Notes under the pieces: model-generated
Seen by the model: only the letters and a program-made list of their open reading frames with translations
The model's database searches: none
Told to the model about the DNA's origin: nothing
Assembly (NCBI RefSeq): GCF_016786355.1
Contig: NZ_JADWYX010000009.1
Coordinates: 57,950-121,949, forward strand
Length of the DNA stretch: 64,000 nucleotides
Reading direction: 5' to 3'
Origin: Frankia sp. AgB1.9
Lineage (GTDB): Bacteria > Actinomycetota > Actinomycetes > Frankiales > Frankiaceae
In this document: one piece after another, positions 8,356 to 16,830 of the stretch
Layout: each line of letters opens with the position of its first letter
Position numbering within the stretch: position 1 is the first letter of the stretch
Position numbers and translations under genes: made by a program

Positions 8356-9563
8356 CCACCGCCGGACCCTTCTCAGCCTCAGGTCGGCGGCCACTGGAGG
8401 GGCTGCTCGTCGTCGGGCTGGAGCAGGCGGTGGCGGCCCCGATGGCGACGCGTCACCTGGCGGACATGGGTGCCCGGGTCATCAAGATCGAGAACCCGCG
8501 GGGCGGCGACATGACCCGCCACTACGACGACGCGCAGGCCGGCCTGGCCGCGCACTTCGTCTGGTGCAACCGGGGCAAGGAGTCGGTCACCCTCAACATC
8601 GCCGACCCGCGCGGCGCCGCGGCGCTGGAGCGCCTGCTCGCCCGCGCCGACGTGCTCATCCAGAACCTCGCCCCGGGTGCCGCGGCCCGCCGTGGGCTCG
8701 ACGCGACCCAGGCGGTCGCCCGGCACCCCCGGCTCGTCGCCGTCGACATCTCCGGCTACGGCGAGGGCGGGCCGCTGTCGCACAAGCGGGCCTACGACAT
8801 GCTGGTCCAGTCCGAGGGCGGCTCCTGCGTGGTCACCGGCGGCCCGGGGCAGCCCGCCAAGCCCGGCATCGCGATGATCGACCTGGCCACCGGGATGTAC
8901 GCGCTGAGCTGGATACTCGGCGCGCTGCACGGCCGGGCCGCCACCGGCCGGGGCGAGGCCCTCACGATCGGCATGTTCGACGTCGTCGCCGAGTGGATGG
9001 GCTACCAGGTCAACTACACGATGGGCACCGGGGTCGAGCAGGAGCCAGCCTGGGTCGGCTCTCCGGCCGTCGCGCCCTATGGCACCTACCGGACCTCCGA
9101 CGACCAGACGGTCGTGCTGGGAACGACCAACGACGGCGAATGGCAGCGCCTGGCCCGGACCGTGCTCGAACGCCCCGACCTCGCCGACGACCCGGCCCTG
9201 GCCTCCAACTCCGGACGGGTCGCCGACCGGGCCCGGGTCGACGCGGCCATCAGCGCCTGGACCGGCGGCGTCACGTTGAAGGAGGCCCAGGAGACGCTGG
9301 ACGCCGCCGCGCTCGGGAACGCCCGGCTCAACGGCGTCCAGGACCTGATCGATCACCCCCAACTGGCCGCCCGCGACCGGTGGCGACCCGTGGCGACCCC
9401 GCACGGGGAGTTCCGCGCGGTGCTGCCTCCGCCGATCGCCGCGAGCTGGACCCCGTCAATGGGCCAGGTCCCGGGCCTGGGCGAGCACACCGACGCGGTG
9501 CTGGCCGAGTTCGGCTACTCCCCCGCCGAGCTCGCGGGCTGGCACCGCGACGGCGTCATCTGA
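8352..9563 (+). CDS. Class III CoA transferase (CaiB/BaiF family)
   Basis: 403-residue family III CoA transferase, which moves CoA from an acyl-CoA to a free acid through an aspartyl-CoA intermediate. The likely catalytic Asp is residue 177 in GIAMIDLATGMYALSW. Family hallmarks include VVGLEQAVAAPMATRHLADMGARVIKIE at the N-terminus, NRGKESVTL, and the small C-terminal domain. The GTG start overlaps the preceding stop by 4 bp. A second CaiB protein lies at 61084. The donor and acceptor are not evident. Confidence 0.92.
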   Translation: MTTAGPFSASGRRPLEGLLVVGLEQAVAAPMATRHLADMGARVIKIENPRGGDMTRHYDDAQAGLAAHFVWCNRGKESVTLNIADPRGAAALERLLARADVLIQNLAPGAAARRGLDATQAVARHPRLVAVDISGYGEGGPLSHKRAYDMLVQSEGGSCVVTGGPGQPAKPGIAMIDLATGMYALSWILGALHGRAATGRGEALTIGMFDVVAEWMGYQVNYTMGTGVEQEPAWVGSPAVAPYGTYRTSDDQTVVLGTTNDGEWQRLARTVLERPDLADDPALASNSGRVADRARVDAAISAWTGGVTLKEAQETLDAAALGNARLNGVQDLIDHPQLAARDRWRPVATPHGEFRAVLPPPIAASWTPSMGQVPGLGEHTDAVLAEFGYSPAELAGWHRDGVI

Positions 9564-9574
9564 CCGGCCCGCAT

Positions 9575-9598
9575 TGACCCGGGCCGGCGCCCGGGTCA
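9575..9598. terminator. Bidirectional hairpin terminator between convergent genes
   Basis: Perfect 10-bp stem TGACCCGGGC / GCCCGGGTCA with a 4-nt loop. It separates the convergent CoA transferase and phosphotransferase genes and overlaps the stop codon of the latter. Confidence 0.75.
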
Positions 9599-10678
9599 GG
9601 CGTCCCGCAGGATGCGCAGCGCGCGGGCGGACATCATGCCGACGCCGGTGCCGCGTTCGGCCATCCGTTCGTCGGTGGTCTCGCCGCGGGCGTAGCGGGC
9701 GTAGAGCTGCTGGCGGATGATCGCGATGCGCCAGCAGGCGAACGACTCGTACCAGGAGATCGCCGCCGGGTCGGCGACCCCGCGGCGGGCGTAGTGCTCG
9801 ACGACCTCGGCGCGGGTCGGCAGGCCCAGCGTCTCCAGCCCGGGGTCGGCGGCGGCGTGGTCGTCGTCGGTGTCCGCCGGGTCGGGCCAGTAGTTGAGCA
9901 GGGTCCCGAGGTCGACGAGCGGGTCGGCGAGGGTGGCCATGTCCCAGTCGAAGACGGAGGCGACCCGGTCCGGGCGGCCCGGGGCGAACTGGCAGTTGTT
10001 GATTTTGAAGTCGTTGTGGACGAGCGTCGCGGTGGTGCTCGCGGGCAGGCGTGCGGCGAGCAGGTCCGCGGCCGCGACCATCGCGTCGTCATGGGTGGGC
10101 TCGGCCCAGGGGGCGACCCGGTGCCAGCGGTCGCGCCAGCCGGACAGCTGGCGTTCAAGGAACCCGTCGGGGCGTCCGAGCCGGTCGAGGTCGCAGGCTG
10201 CGGGATCGGCGGCGTGCAGGTCCGCGAGGGCGTCGACGGTGGCAAGGCCTAGCTGGCGGCCGTCGGCGGGTCCGCCGAGCTCGGCGGGGATCGTTCCCCA
10301 GACGACGATGCCCGGCCGGTACTCGCTCACCAGGAAATGGCTGCCGGCGACGTCGGTGTCCTCGCAGAACAGGAACGCGCGCGGTGCCCGGTCGTAGACC
10401 CGCCACAGCCGGGACAGCACCCGGTGCTCGCGGCGCATGTCGTGGGCGCCGGGCGCCAGCACCCCGAACGGCGGCCGGCGCAGCACGAACCGGCGGTCAC
10501 CGAACCGGACGAGGTAGGTGAGGTTCGCCGAGCCGTTCGGGAACTGCAGGACCTCCATCGGCCCGTCGACGTCGAGCCGCGGCGCGAGGTACTCCCTGAC
10601 CTGGTCCCAGGGCAGCTCCTGGCCGGGCCGGACCGGAGCGACCTCGGGCGGGACGGCGGCCGCAGTCGGTTCGGTCAT
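9596..10678 (-). CDS. Aminoglycoside-phosphotransferase-like kinase, partner of acyl-CoA dehydrogenase
   Basis: 360-residue kinase-fold protein of the APH/choline kinase group. The catalytic loop is HNDFKINN (His221, Asp223, Asn228) and the metal-binding motif is VFDWDMATLADP near 243. Such proteins often sit beside, or are fused to, acyl-CoA dehydrogenases (ACAD10/ACAD11). In the Pseudomonas levulinate pathway LvaA phosphorylates a 4-hydroxyacyl-CoA. Here an acyl-CoA dehydrogenase gene precedes it by 40 bp on the same strand, so phosphorylation of a hydroxyacyl-CoA is a reasonable inference and antibiotic resistance is unlikely. The start at 10678 (MTEPTAAAV) avoids overlap with the upstream gene; an in-frame start at 10729 is possible. 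Confidence 0.85.
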   Translation of the reverse strand: MTEPTAAAVPPEVAPVRPGQELPWDQVREYLAPRLDVDGPMEVLQFPNGSANLTYLVRFGDRRFVLRRPPFGVLAPGAHDMRREHRVLSRLWRVYDRAPRAFLFCEDTDVAGSHFLVSEYRPGIVVWGTIPAELGGPADGRQLGLATVDALADLHAADPAACDLDRLGRPDGFLERQLSGWRDRWHRVAPWAEPTHDDAMVAAADLLAARLPASTTATLVHNDFKINNCQFAPGRPDRVASVFDWDMATLADPLVDLGTLLNYWPDPADTDDDHAAADPGLETLGLPTRAEVVEHYARRGVADPAAISWYESFACWRIAIIRQQLYARYARGETTDERMAERGTGVGMMSARALRILRDA

Positions 10679-10718
10679 CGTCGGGCCGCCTGTCCTTGGA
10701 TCCTGCGGGGCCGCCGCG

Positions 10719-12017
10719 CTAGCCGGCATGGACGGCTCGCTCGATCTGCGCGGCGAAGCGCTCCCGGGCGGCGGCGCGGCGCGCCGGCAGGTGGCCGGAT
10801 GGGAACAGGCCGTCGGCCGGCTCGTAGCCGGCGAGCAGGGTGCGGGCCAGGTTCGTCTTGTGGACCTCGGTGGCCCCGTCGGCCAGGCCCATCTGGAAGC
10901 TTTCCAGCACCCACGCGCCGAACGGCATCTCGTTGGAGATTCCGAGCGAGCCGTGGATCTGCACGGCTCGGGCGGCCACGTCGTGCAGCACCTTGGGCAT
11001 CGTGGCCTTCACCGCGGCGATGTCGGCGCGGACCCGGCTGTAGTCGTTGTACTGGTCGATTCGCCACGCGGTCCGCAGCACCAGCAGGCGGAACTGCTCG
11101 ATCTCGATCCAGGAGTCGGCGATCATCGCCTGGACGAGCTGTTTGCGGGCCAGCTGCTCGCCCTTGGTGACCCGGGACAGCGCGCGCTCGCACATCATGT
11201 CGAACGCCTCGCGGACCAGCCCGACGGTACGCATCGCGTGGTGAATCCGGCCGCCGCCCAGCCGGGTCTGCGCGACAGCGAAACCCTGGCCGCGTTCGCC
11301 GAGCAGATGGTCGGCCGGGATGCGGACGTCCTCGTAGCGCAGGTAGGCATGCGCGCCGTCCGCGTCGGCCTGGCCGGCGACCGCGACATCGCGCACGTTG
11401 GTGATGCCCGGGGTGTCCGCCGGGACGACGAACATCGACTGGCGCCGGTGCGGGGCCGCGTCGGGATCGGTGACCGCCAGCACGATGAGGAACGCCGCGA
11501 ACCGCGCGTGGCTGGAGAACCACTTCTCCCCGTTGATGACCCACTCGTCGCCGTCGAGCTCGGCGCGGGTGGTGAACCCGGTCGGGTCGCTACCGCCCTG
11601 CGGCTCGGTCATCGAGAACGCCGACACGATCCGGCCGTCGACCAGCGGCTCCAGGTAGCGCTTCTTCAGGTCGTCGGTGCCATACCGCGCGAGAACCTCC
11701 GCGTTGCCGGAGTCGGGGGCCTGGCAGCCGAACACCACCGGCGCGGCGGGCGAACGGCCCAGGATCTCGTGCATCAACGCGAGCTTGAGCTGCCCGAACC
11801 CCGGGCCGCCCAGTTCCGGGCCCAGATGACAGGCCCACAGGCCGCGCTCGCGGACCTTCCGCTGCAGGGGCGGGATCAGCTCGGCGCGCAGTGGGTCACG
11901 CAGGTCGCGCGCGTTGCCGATGAGCAGGTCGACCGGCTGGACCTCGTCGCGCACGAAGGCGTCGATCCAGTCCAGCTCGGCCTGAAACTCTGGATCGGTC
12001 TCGAAACCCCAGGCCAT
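10719..12017 (-). CDS. Acyl-CoA dehydrogenase (ACAD10/11-like)
   Basis: 432-residue FAD-dependent acyl-CoA dehydrogenase. The FAD/substrate signature is FSMTEPQGGSDPTGF near residue 135, followed by WVINGEKWFSSHA. The C-terminal helical domain contains QIHGSLGISNEMPFGAWVLESF near 355-375. The sequence around GATEVHKTNLARTLLA fits the ACAD10/11-type clade rather than short-chain enzymes. It is probably the first gene of a pair with the downstream kinase-like protein; the CMD-family gene lies 69 bp upstream in the same direction. Confidence 0.93.
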   Translation of the reverse strand: MAWGFETDPEFQAELDWIDAFVRDEVQPVDLLIGNARDLRDPLRAELIPPLQRKVRERGLWACHLGPELGGPGFGQLKLALMHEILGRSPAAPVVFGCQAPDSGNAEVLARYGTDDLKKRYLEPLVDGRIVSAFSMTEPQGGSDPTGFTTRAELDGDEWVINGEKWFSSHARFAAFLIVLAVTDPDAAPHRRQSMFVVPADTPGITNVRDVAVAGQADADGAHAYLRYEDVRIPADHLLGERGQGFAVAQTRLGGGRIHHAMRTVGLVREAFDMMCERALSRVTKGEQLARKQLVQAMIADSWIEIEQFRLLVLRTAWRIDQYNDYSRVRADIAAVKATMPKVLHDVAARAVQIHGSLGISNEMPFGAWVLESFQMGLADGATEVHKTNLARTLLAGYEPADGLFPSGHLPARRAAARERFAAQIERAVHAG

Positions 12018-12086
12018 GCCCGCTCCTCACCATCACCAGTACCAGCGCGCCCGCGCCGCTGCGCCGGGCGATCGACCGTCGTGGCC

Positions 12087-12671
12087 TCAGCCGCCCGCCA
12101 GCAGATCCGGGATTCGCGGGTCGGGCTCGAGGTCCAACGAGGTCATGAACGAGGCCATCGTCGCGTAACAGCCAACCGTGACAATGACATCGAGGAGCTG
12201 CCGCACGTCAAGCTCGGCGGCGAGCGACTCCCAGGTCCGGTCGGACAGCGAGCCGTCGTCGACGAGGTCGTCGACCGCGCAGAGCAGCGCGCGTTCCAGC
12301 GGCACGAGGAAGGGCGCCTTCGGCCCGAACGCGACGCGCGCGATCTCCTCGTCGGTTAGGCCCGCCTCCCGGCCCGCGAACAGATGCTGCGCCCACAGAT
12401 AGGGCGACGCGCGGCGCGCCGCGACCCGCAGGGCGAGGATCTCCAGCTGACGGGTGGTCAGTGTGCTGTCCAGCAGGACGTGGCCGTTGAGAACCATGAA
12501 GGCGCGGGCCAGGTCAGGGTGGTGCGCCAGCGAGGCGAGCACATCACGCCCGCTCGGCCGTCTCGTCAGGTCCGGCGCCGGCAGCCCCCGGGTGACCGGA
12601 TCGATCGCGGCCAGCGCCTGTCGCATCTCGGCGGGCCACTCCCGCGGCGGCAGGGGTGGAATTCGAGCCAT
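12087..12671 (-). CDS. Carboxymuconolactone decarboxylase/AhpD-like protein
   Basis: 194-residue all-helical protein of the CMD/AhpD superfamily, recognised by LTTRQLEILALRVAARRASPYLWAQH near 75-100 and LTDEEIARVAFG just after. The CxxC pair of peroxidase-type AhpD proteins is absent, as the segment reads RASPYLW, so an alkylhydroperoxidase role is not supported. AAAGGAG lies just upstream of ATG 12671. It lies between the SDR and acyl-CoA dehydrogenase genes, all leftward, and probably belongs to that transcript. Function unknown. Confidence 0.85.
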   Translation of the reverse strand: MARIPPLPPREWPAEMRQALAAIDPVTRGLPAPDLTRRPSGRDVLASLAHHPDLARAFMVLNGHVLLDSTLTTRQLEILALRVAARRASPYLWAQHLFAGREAGLTDEEIARVAFGPKAPFLVPLERALLCAVDDLVDDGSLSDRTWESLAAELDVRQLLDVIVTVGCYATMASFMTSLDLEPDPRIPDLLAGG

Positions 12672-12712
12672 GGGCCGCTCCTTTCGCGCAGCTGGTTGCC
12701 ACCCGCGGCGGC

Positions 12713-13549
12713 CTACTTGAGGAGGGCGCCGGCGTCGACGGGGAGGGTCACGCCGGTCAGGAAGCGGCCTTCCTCGGAGGCGAGGAACAGGGCGGCGTTG
12801 GCGATGTCCTCCGGCTCGACCCACGGGGTGGGCAGCAGGTGCATGTTCTGGGAGACGACCGCGAAATCGTCGATCGTCGGGTTCTCCAGGTCGGGGCGGA
12901 ACATCTTGAACGTGCCCTCGTGGATCGTCATCGGGGTGTTGACCTGGGTCGGGTGCAGCGAGTTGACCCGGATGTTGCGGGCGCCCAGCTCCAGGGCGAG
13001 GGTGCGCATGATGCCGACGACGCCGTGCTTGGCGGCGATGTAGTGGCCGATGTGGGGGTGGGCCATCAGGCCGCCGGCCGAGCTGGTCAGGATGATCGAC
13101 CCCCCACGCCTGCCGGCGAGGATGTGCGGGATCGAGACCTTGGTGGTCAGCCACACGCCGGTGAGGTTGATGTCGATCGTGTCCTGCCAGGTCTTCTCGT
13201 CCATCTTGTGCAGCAGTGCCCCGGTCGCGCCGATGCCGGCGTTCGCGATGACGATGTCCAGGCGGCCGAACTCGGCGACGCCCTCGTCGACGACGGCCTT
13301 CATCGTGTCGTGGTCGCGGACGTCGGCCTGCGCGGCGTGGATCCGGCGGCCGGTCTTCTCCACGAGGCGGACCGTCTCCGCGAGGTCCGCGGGGGTCGAC
13401 ATCTGGAAGTCGACGCCGTCGAGCGGCTTGCAGATGTCGATCGCGATGATGTCGGCGCCCTCCTGCGCGAGGCGCACCGCGTGCGCACGGCCCTGCCCCC
13501 GCGCCGCCCCCGTGATGAACGCGACCTTGCCCTCAACCCGTCCAGACAT
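12713..13549 (-). CDS. SDR oxidoreductase, probable mycofactocin-coupled type
   Basis: 278-residue classical short-chain dehydrogenase: TGAARGQG at 13-20 (nucleotide binding), NAGIG, catalytic Ser in ILTSSAGG, and YIAAK carrying Tyr and Lys. The segment AIDICKPLDGVDFQMSTPADL after beta-2 is longer than in FabG-like enzymes and matches the group thought to keep a bound nicotinamide re-oxidised by mycofactocin, such as carveol dehydrogenase. That assignment comes from family knowledge; no mycofactocin genes lie in this window. Substrate is probably a secondary alcohol. An operator and promoter lie 28 bp upstream. Confidence 0.88.
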   Translation of the reverse strand: MSGRVEGKVAFITGAARGQGRAHAVRLAQEGADIIAIDICKPLDGVDFQMSTPADLAETVRLVEKTGRRIHAAQADVRDHDTMKAVVDEGVAEFGRLDIVIANAGIGATGALLHKMDEKTWQDTIDINLTGVWLTTKVSIPHILAGRRGGSIILTSSAGGLMAHPHIGHYIAAKHGVVGIMRTLALELGARNIRVNSLHPTQVNTPMTIHEGTFKMFRPDLENPTIDDFAVVSQNMHLLPTPWVEPEDIANAALFLASEEGRFLTGVTLPVDAGALLK

Positions 13550-13576
13550 TCCTACCCCACTCTTCCGCCAGACATC

Positions 13577-13614
13577 TGCTGAACGACCGTACAGTGGAGC
13601 GGATCGATCAGCAA
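13577..13614 (-). promoter_or_regulatory. Promoter/operator for mycofactocin-type SDR
   Basis: The operator at 13577-13596 reads TGCTGAAC-GACC-GTACAGTG. On the minus strand TTGCTG (13609-13614) and TACGGT (13586-13591) are 17 bp apart, the -10 box lying in the operator. The core CTGTACGGTCGTTCAGCA is shared exactly with the sites at 29095 and 46136. Confidence 0.7.
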
Positions 13615-13658
13615 GATCTGTACACGCCTGGTCCGGGTTTTGCTCGCGCCAAGGTCGC

Positions 13659-13699
13659 TTGACCATTGGGATACGCCGATGTTAAACACGTGCTCAACA
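13659..13699 (+). promoter_or_regulatory. Promoter/operator for SnoaL-like gene
   Basis: TTGACC (13659-13664), an 18-bp gap and TAAACA (13683-13688) form a plus-strand promoter. The operator at 13680-13699 (TGTTAAAC-ACGT-GCTCAACA) covers the -10 box. It lies 86 bp upstream of the gene at 13785. Confidence 0.7.
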
Positions 13700-13784
13700 T
13701 GCGTGGACGGCTGTCCAGACAATCCTTGCCCGAGCGGCCGCGAGATCCCGCCCGCCTCGGCAGCAGCAGCGACCAGGGAGCAGC

Positions 13785-14342
13785 ATGAGCACCGACACCG
13801 AGATCGAGGCGCTGCGGCGCGAGGTCCGCTTCCTGCGAGACCGGCAGGACATCCTCGACTGCGTCAACAAGCAGTCCCGCGGCCACGACCGCCACGACGT
13901 CGAGCTGATGACGAGCGTGCTGCACTCCGACGGGATTGACGAGCACGGCTCGGTCTCGAACGTGGGCGCCGCCTACGGTCCGTGGTCGAACAAGCAGCAC
14001 TCGATGGTGTTCGCCGACCACCTGCACAACATCACGACGCACACCTGTGAGATCGACGGGGACGTCGCGCACGCCGAGAGCTACGTCATCGGCACCATGG
14101 TCGCCCGCGACGACAAGACGCTGGCCTTCATGGGCGGCCGCTACCTCGACCGGCTGGAACGCCGCGACGGCGTCTGGAAGATCGCGCTACGGCGCTGCAC
14201 GATCGAGTGGGCCTTCACCGCCGACGCGTCCTTCCTGCGCTCCGGCGCGTTCCAGGGCTTTCTCAAGGGCACCTGGGACACCGACGACCTGTCCTACGCC
14301 CGCCCACTGCTGCCAGACACCGGCCCCGCCGTCCGCTGGTAG
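13785..14342 (+). CDS. SnoaL/NTF2-like domain protein
   Basis: 185-residue protein of the NTF2-like (SnoaL) fold, a small cone-shaped domain used by ring-hydroxylating dioxygenase beta subunits, steroid isomerases and dehydratases. The N-terminal helix LRFLRDRQDILDCVNKQSRGHDRHD with its paired charges, DHLHNITTH and the C-terminal strand KIALRRCTIEW are typical. It starts at ATG 13785 with GGGAGCAGC upstream. It has its own promoter of the window-wide family and faces the SDR at 14503. The chemistry is not identifiable from sequence. Confidence 0.82.
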   Translation: MSTDTEIEALRREVRFLRDRQDILDCVNKQSRGHDRHDVELMTSVLHSDGIDEHGSVSNVGAAYGPWSNKQHSMVFADHLHNITTHTCEIDGDVAHAESYVIGTMVARDDKTLAFMGGRYLDRLERRDGVWKIALRRCTIEWAFTADASFLRSGAFQGFLKGTWDTDDLSYARPLLPDTGPAVRW

Positions 14343-14378
14343 ACGCGTCCGGCCAGCCGGGCCCGGCCGCGGTTTTGG

Positions 14379-14452
14379 TGATCGCCGATTGGCCCTCAGG
14401 TGGTCGTAATCTGCGCTGATTCACGACCACCCGAGGGCCAAAACGGCGATCA
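14379..14452. repeat. Dispersed palindromic element, copy B
   Basis: 74-bp member of the five-copy family: TGATCGCCGATTGGCCCTC plus GGTGGTCGT on the left, ACGACCACC plus GAGGGCCAAAACGGCGATCA on the right. It lies between two convergent genes, 37 bp after the SnoaL-like stop. Confidence 0.85.
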
Positions 14453-14502
14453 TACCGCCGGAGGCGGCACTTTAGCGCGGGCCTTTCTCGCAGGGGCTGA
14501 CG

Positions 14503-15480
14503 TCAGCCGTCGCCTTTCAGGAGCACCTCCGGGACTATCGTTTCCAGTTCGTCCACGGTCCAGGGGGCTTCGCGTTTCTCGATCTCGGAGACGATCGTGA
14601 ATCCGTCATACAGGGCGATGCGGCCGCCCGCCGTCACCGAGAAGACCTCGCCGTTGATCTCGGCGGCCGCATCGGAGGCGAGGTAGGCGAGAAACGGGCC
14701 GAGCTTCTCGGGATCCTGGTGGTCCCTGTCCTCTATTTCGAGACGGCGCCGGAGGGCCTCCATCTCGGGGCCGCCCTTCGCCAGCTGCCGGCGCATCGAG
14801 GCCCGCCAGTTGACGTGGTTGCGGGAGATCGAGCGGGGACAGAAGACGTTGCAGGTGATGCCGCTCCCCCGCACCTCCTGGGCGACCGCCCTGGTCAGAC
14901 CGACGACGCCGGCATTCGCGGCGCTGTAGGCCGCGAGCATCGGCAGGCCGACCCAGGCGTCCGAGGACGCGTTCAGCACCCGGCCGAAACCCTGGCGCCT
15001 CATGAGCGGCAGGGCATGGTGCATCGTGTTGTAGGTCCCGGTGAGCTTCGCGTGGGTCTGCAGGGACCAGTCCTCGGGCGTCAGCTTCAGAAAAGGACCG
15101 AAGCCGGAGCCCGCGGCGCCGTTGACCAGGATGTCGACTGTCCCCCACGTGTCCACCGCGGTCTGGACGAGCGCGCCGGCGACCTCGACGTCGCCCGGGT
15201 CACCGAAGAACGGGACCGCCTCACCGCCTTCGGCGACGATCTGGTCCGCGGTCGTCCGGGCGTCGCCGCTCAGCGACTCGATCAGCCGCCTGTCCTCGTC
15301 GGTCAGCAGACTTTCGGTGTCGTCGCTGTTGGCCCACGACGACAGGCCGACCGAGCCGGGCTTGCGGTTGTTGGTGACCACTCTGGCCCCTTCTCGGGCC
15401 AGACCGACGGCGATGCCCTTCGCCGCTCCCATGCCAGACCCCGTCACCACCGCCACTTTGCCCGCGAGCCTTCCAGCCAT
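14503..15480 (-). CDS. SDR oxidoreductase with altered catalytic motif (YxxxN)
   Basis: 325-residue short-chain dehydrogenase. The cofactor motif is TGSGMGAAKG near residue 13. A long insertion (NRKPGSVGL through SLSGDARTTADQ, about 40-80) follows beta-2, and NGAAGSG replaces the usual NNAG. The catalytic segment reads YSAANAG, so the Lys of the YxxxK motif is Asn; the codon is AAT. Ser in NASSDAW and the Tyr are kept. The C-terminal extension ends WTVDELETIVPEVLLKGDG. It resembles multifunctional-enzyme/17-beta-HSD4-like dehydrogenases, and activity may be changed or lost. AAAGGG precedes the ATG. The LLM gene lies 54 bp upstream in the same direction. Confidence 0.85.
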   Translation of the reverse strand: MAGRLAGKVAVVTGSGMGAAKGIAVGLAREGARVVTNNRKPGSVGLSSWANSDDTESLLTDEDRRLIESLSGDARTTADQIVAEGGEAVPFFGDPGDVEVAGALVQTAVDTWGTVDILVNGAAGSGFGPFLKLTPEDWSLQTHAKLTGTYNTMHHALPLMRRQGFGRVLNASSDAWVGLPMLAAYSAANAGVVGLTRAVAQEVRGSGITCNVFCPRSISRNHVNWRASMRRQLAKGGPEMEALRRRLEIEDRDHQDPEKLGPFLAYLASDAAAEINGEVFSVTAGGRIALYDGFTIVSEIEKREAPWTVDELETIVPEVLLKGDG

Positions 15481-15534
15481 GCGTCAGACCCTTTCCCCTA
15501 CTGCTGGTCATTGGTGGGCTCGGCTCGTCGCCCG

Positions 15535-16500
15535 TCATCGTCCCCGCAGCCGTTCGACGAGCGGCGCGAACGTGTCGACGGCGTTCTGCGGGACGGTGAC
15601 GTAGCTGGTGCCGAAAGCGTCCCGGTTTGCCCGCAGCCGGTTCACCATCTCGTCGAGGGTGCCCACCAGGACATTCGGATGGTGCGGGAGCACCTTCTCG
15701 TCGACGGAGATCCAGCCGGCGATGTCCGCGTACGCCGAGTCGGGCTGGTCGGTGACGATCGTGAAGTAGGGCGAACCCTCGATCTCCAGCTCGCCGAGGC
15801 GCTTTCCTGCGGCCTCCCTGACGAGGCCGTACCGATGCGCGGCCTCCTGCATCGGGGTTCGGCCCGCCGCGTTGACCGGGTCGAACGGCACACTGGAGAC
15901 GCTGACGATCTCGGCCTCCCGCGCCGCCAGCGACAGAACGCGCCTGCGGCTCCCGCCGATCATCAACGGCGGCCGTGGCTGCTGCACCGGCAGTGGCAGA
16001 CCGCGGTAGCCGCTGACCTTCACGTGCTCGCCGGGCACCTCGATCGGTTCGCCGGACCAGTGCGCCTTCAGCAGGGCAACCATCTCCTCCAACCGGTCGA
16101 CGCGGACCTTTCCGGGATCGAAGGGGATGTTGAGCGCCTTGTACTCGTTGGCCTGCACCCCAGCGCCAATGCCCATCTCCAGGCGGCCGTCCGAGAGCAG
16201 GTCGAGGGTCGCGGCCTCCTTCGCCAGCGCCGCCGGCGCGTGGTAGTCGACGCAGAACACCCGGCAGCCGATCCGCAGCGTCTCGGTCACCGCCGCGGCC
16301 GCGGCCATCGCCGCGATCGGCGCGAGATGCTGCGGCGGCATGCCGCACGCGCGCGCCGCCGGACCTGGCCCGACGTAGTGGTCGGCCACGAACAGCGTCG
16401 AGTACCCGAGAGCCTCAGCCTTGCGCGCCAGGTCGTACCACTCGCGCGCCGACGTGGCCCGCGTCCCCTGCACCGCGAAACGGAATGGCTTGACGTCCAT
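15535..16500 (-). CDS. LLM-class F420-dependent oxidoreductase
   Basis: 321-residue luciferase-like TIM-barrel protein. FRFAVQGTRATSAREWYDLARKAEALGYSTLFVADH at the N-terminus, ILDLLSDGRLEMGIGAG-type segment near 105 and PPLMIGGSRRRVLSLAAREA near 180 are typical of the F420-using branch found in mycobacteria and Frankia. The group is often labelled the MSMEG_2516-like family; I match this by eye only. It is transcribed from the promoter/operator at 16679-16719 and leads into the YxxxN SDR. Substrate unknown. Confidence 0.88.
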   Translation of the reverse strand: MDVKPFRFAVQGTRATSAREWYDLARKAEALGYSTLFVADHYVGPGPAARACGMPPQHLAPIAAMAAAAAVTETLRIGCRVFCVDYHAPAALAKEAATLDLLSDGRLEMGIGAGVQANEYKALNIPFDPGKVRVDRLEEMVALLKAHWSGEPIEVPGEHVKVSGYRGLPLPVQQPRPPLMIGGSRRRVLSLAAREAEIVSVSSVPFDPVNAAGRTPMQEAAHRYGLVREAAGKRLGELEIEGSPYFTIVTDQPDSAYADIAGWISVDEKVLPHHPNVLVGTLDEMVNRLRANRDAFGTSYVTVPQNAVDTFAPLVERLRGR

Positions 16501-16830
16501 CGCCCGAGCGGTGGTCTCCCGGAGAACTTCTTGCTCAGGGCTCGGCTTAACCAGTACGGCGCACCCCGTTCAGACGAAGATCGGCAGCTTCACGTAGCCG
16601 CGAACTGCACTGGTCTGCACCCGGACCGCATTCGCCTCCGCTTAGCGCCACGATCACATCAGACAGTCGCTAACAATCTATTAAACACATGTTTAACACG
16701 GCGCGCATCGCGCGGTCAAGCGGGGCCAGAGCCCACGGGCCGAGCGTTGTACGCGCTGCACTCCAGACCGGACCCGCGACGGGGGATGCCAACTCAGGCA
16801 CCACGGCTCGCGAGGGCTTGTCAGGGCTTG
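16501..16830. other. 330-bp intergenic region
   Basis: Holds the promoter/operator for the LLM gene at 16679-16719 and 2.8 copies of the 10-bp direct repeat AGGGCTTGTC at 16813-16840, running into the 3' end of the alcohol dehydrogenase. No gene is seen. The leader from the promoter to ATG 16500 is about 180 nt. Confidence 0.6.
16679..16719 (-). promoter_or_regulatory. Promoter/operator for LLM oxidoreductase
   Basis: The operator at 16679-16698 reads TATTAAAC-ACAT-GTTTAACA. On the minus strand TTGACC (16714-16719), an 18-bp gap and TAAACA (16690-16695) place the -10 box inside the operator. Confidence 0.72.

Noticed and set aside
9596..10678. Aminoglycoside resistance gene
   Set aside because: The fold matches, but the neighbouring acyl-CoA dehydrogenase and lack of resistance-specific residues favour an acyl-CoA pathway kinase.
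10518..12359. 613-codon plus-strand frame across the kinase-like, acyl-CoA dehydrogenase and CMD genes
   Set aside because: Antisense to three well-supported genes and without recognisable domains; typical high-GC shadow frame.
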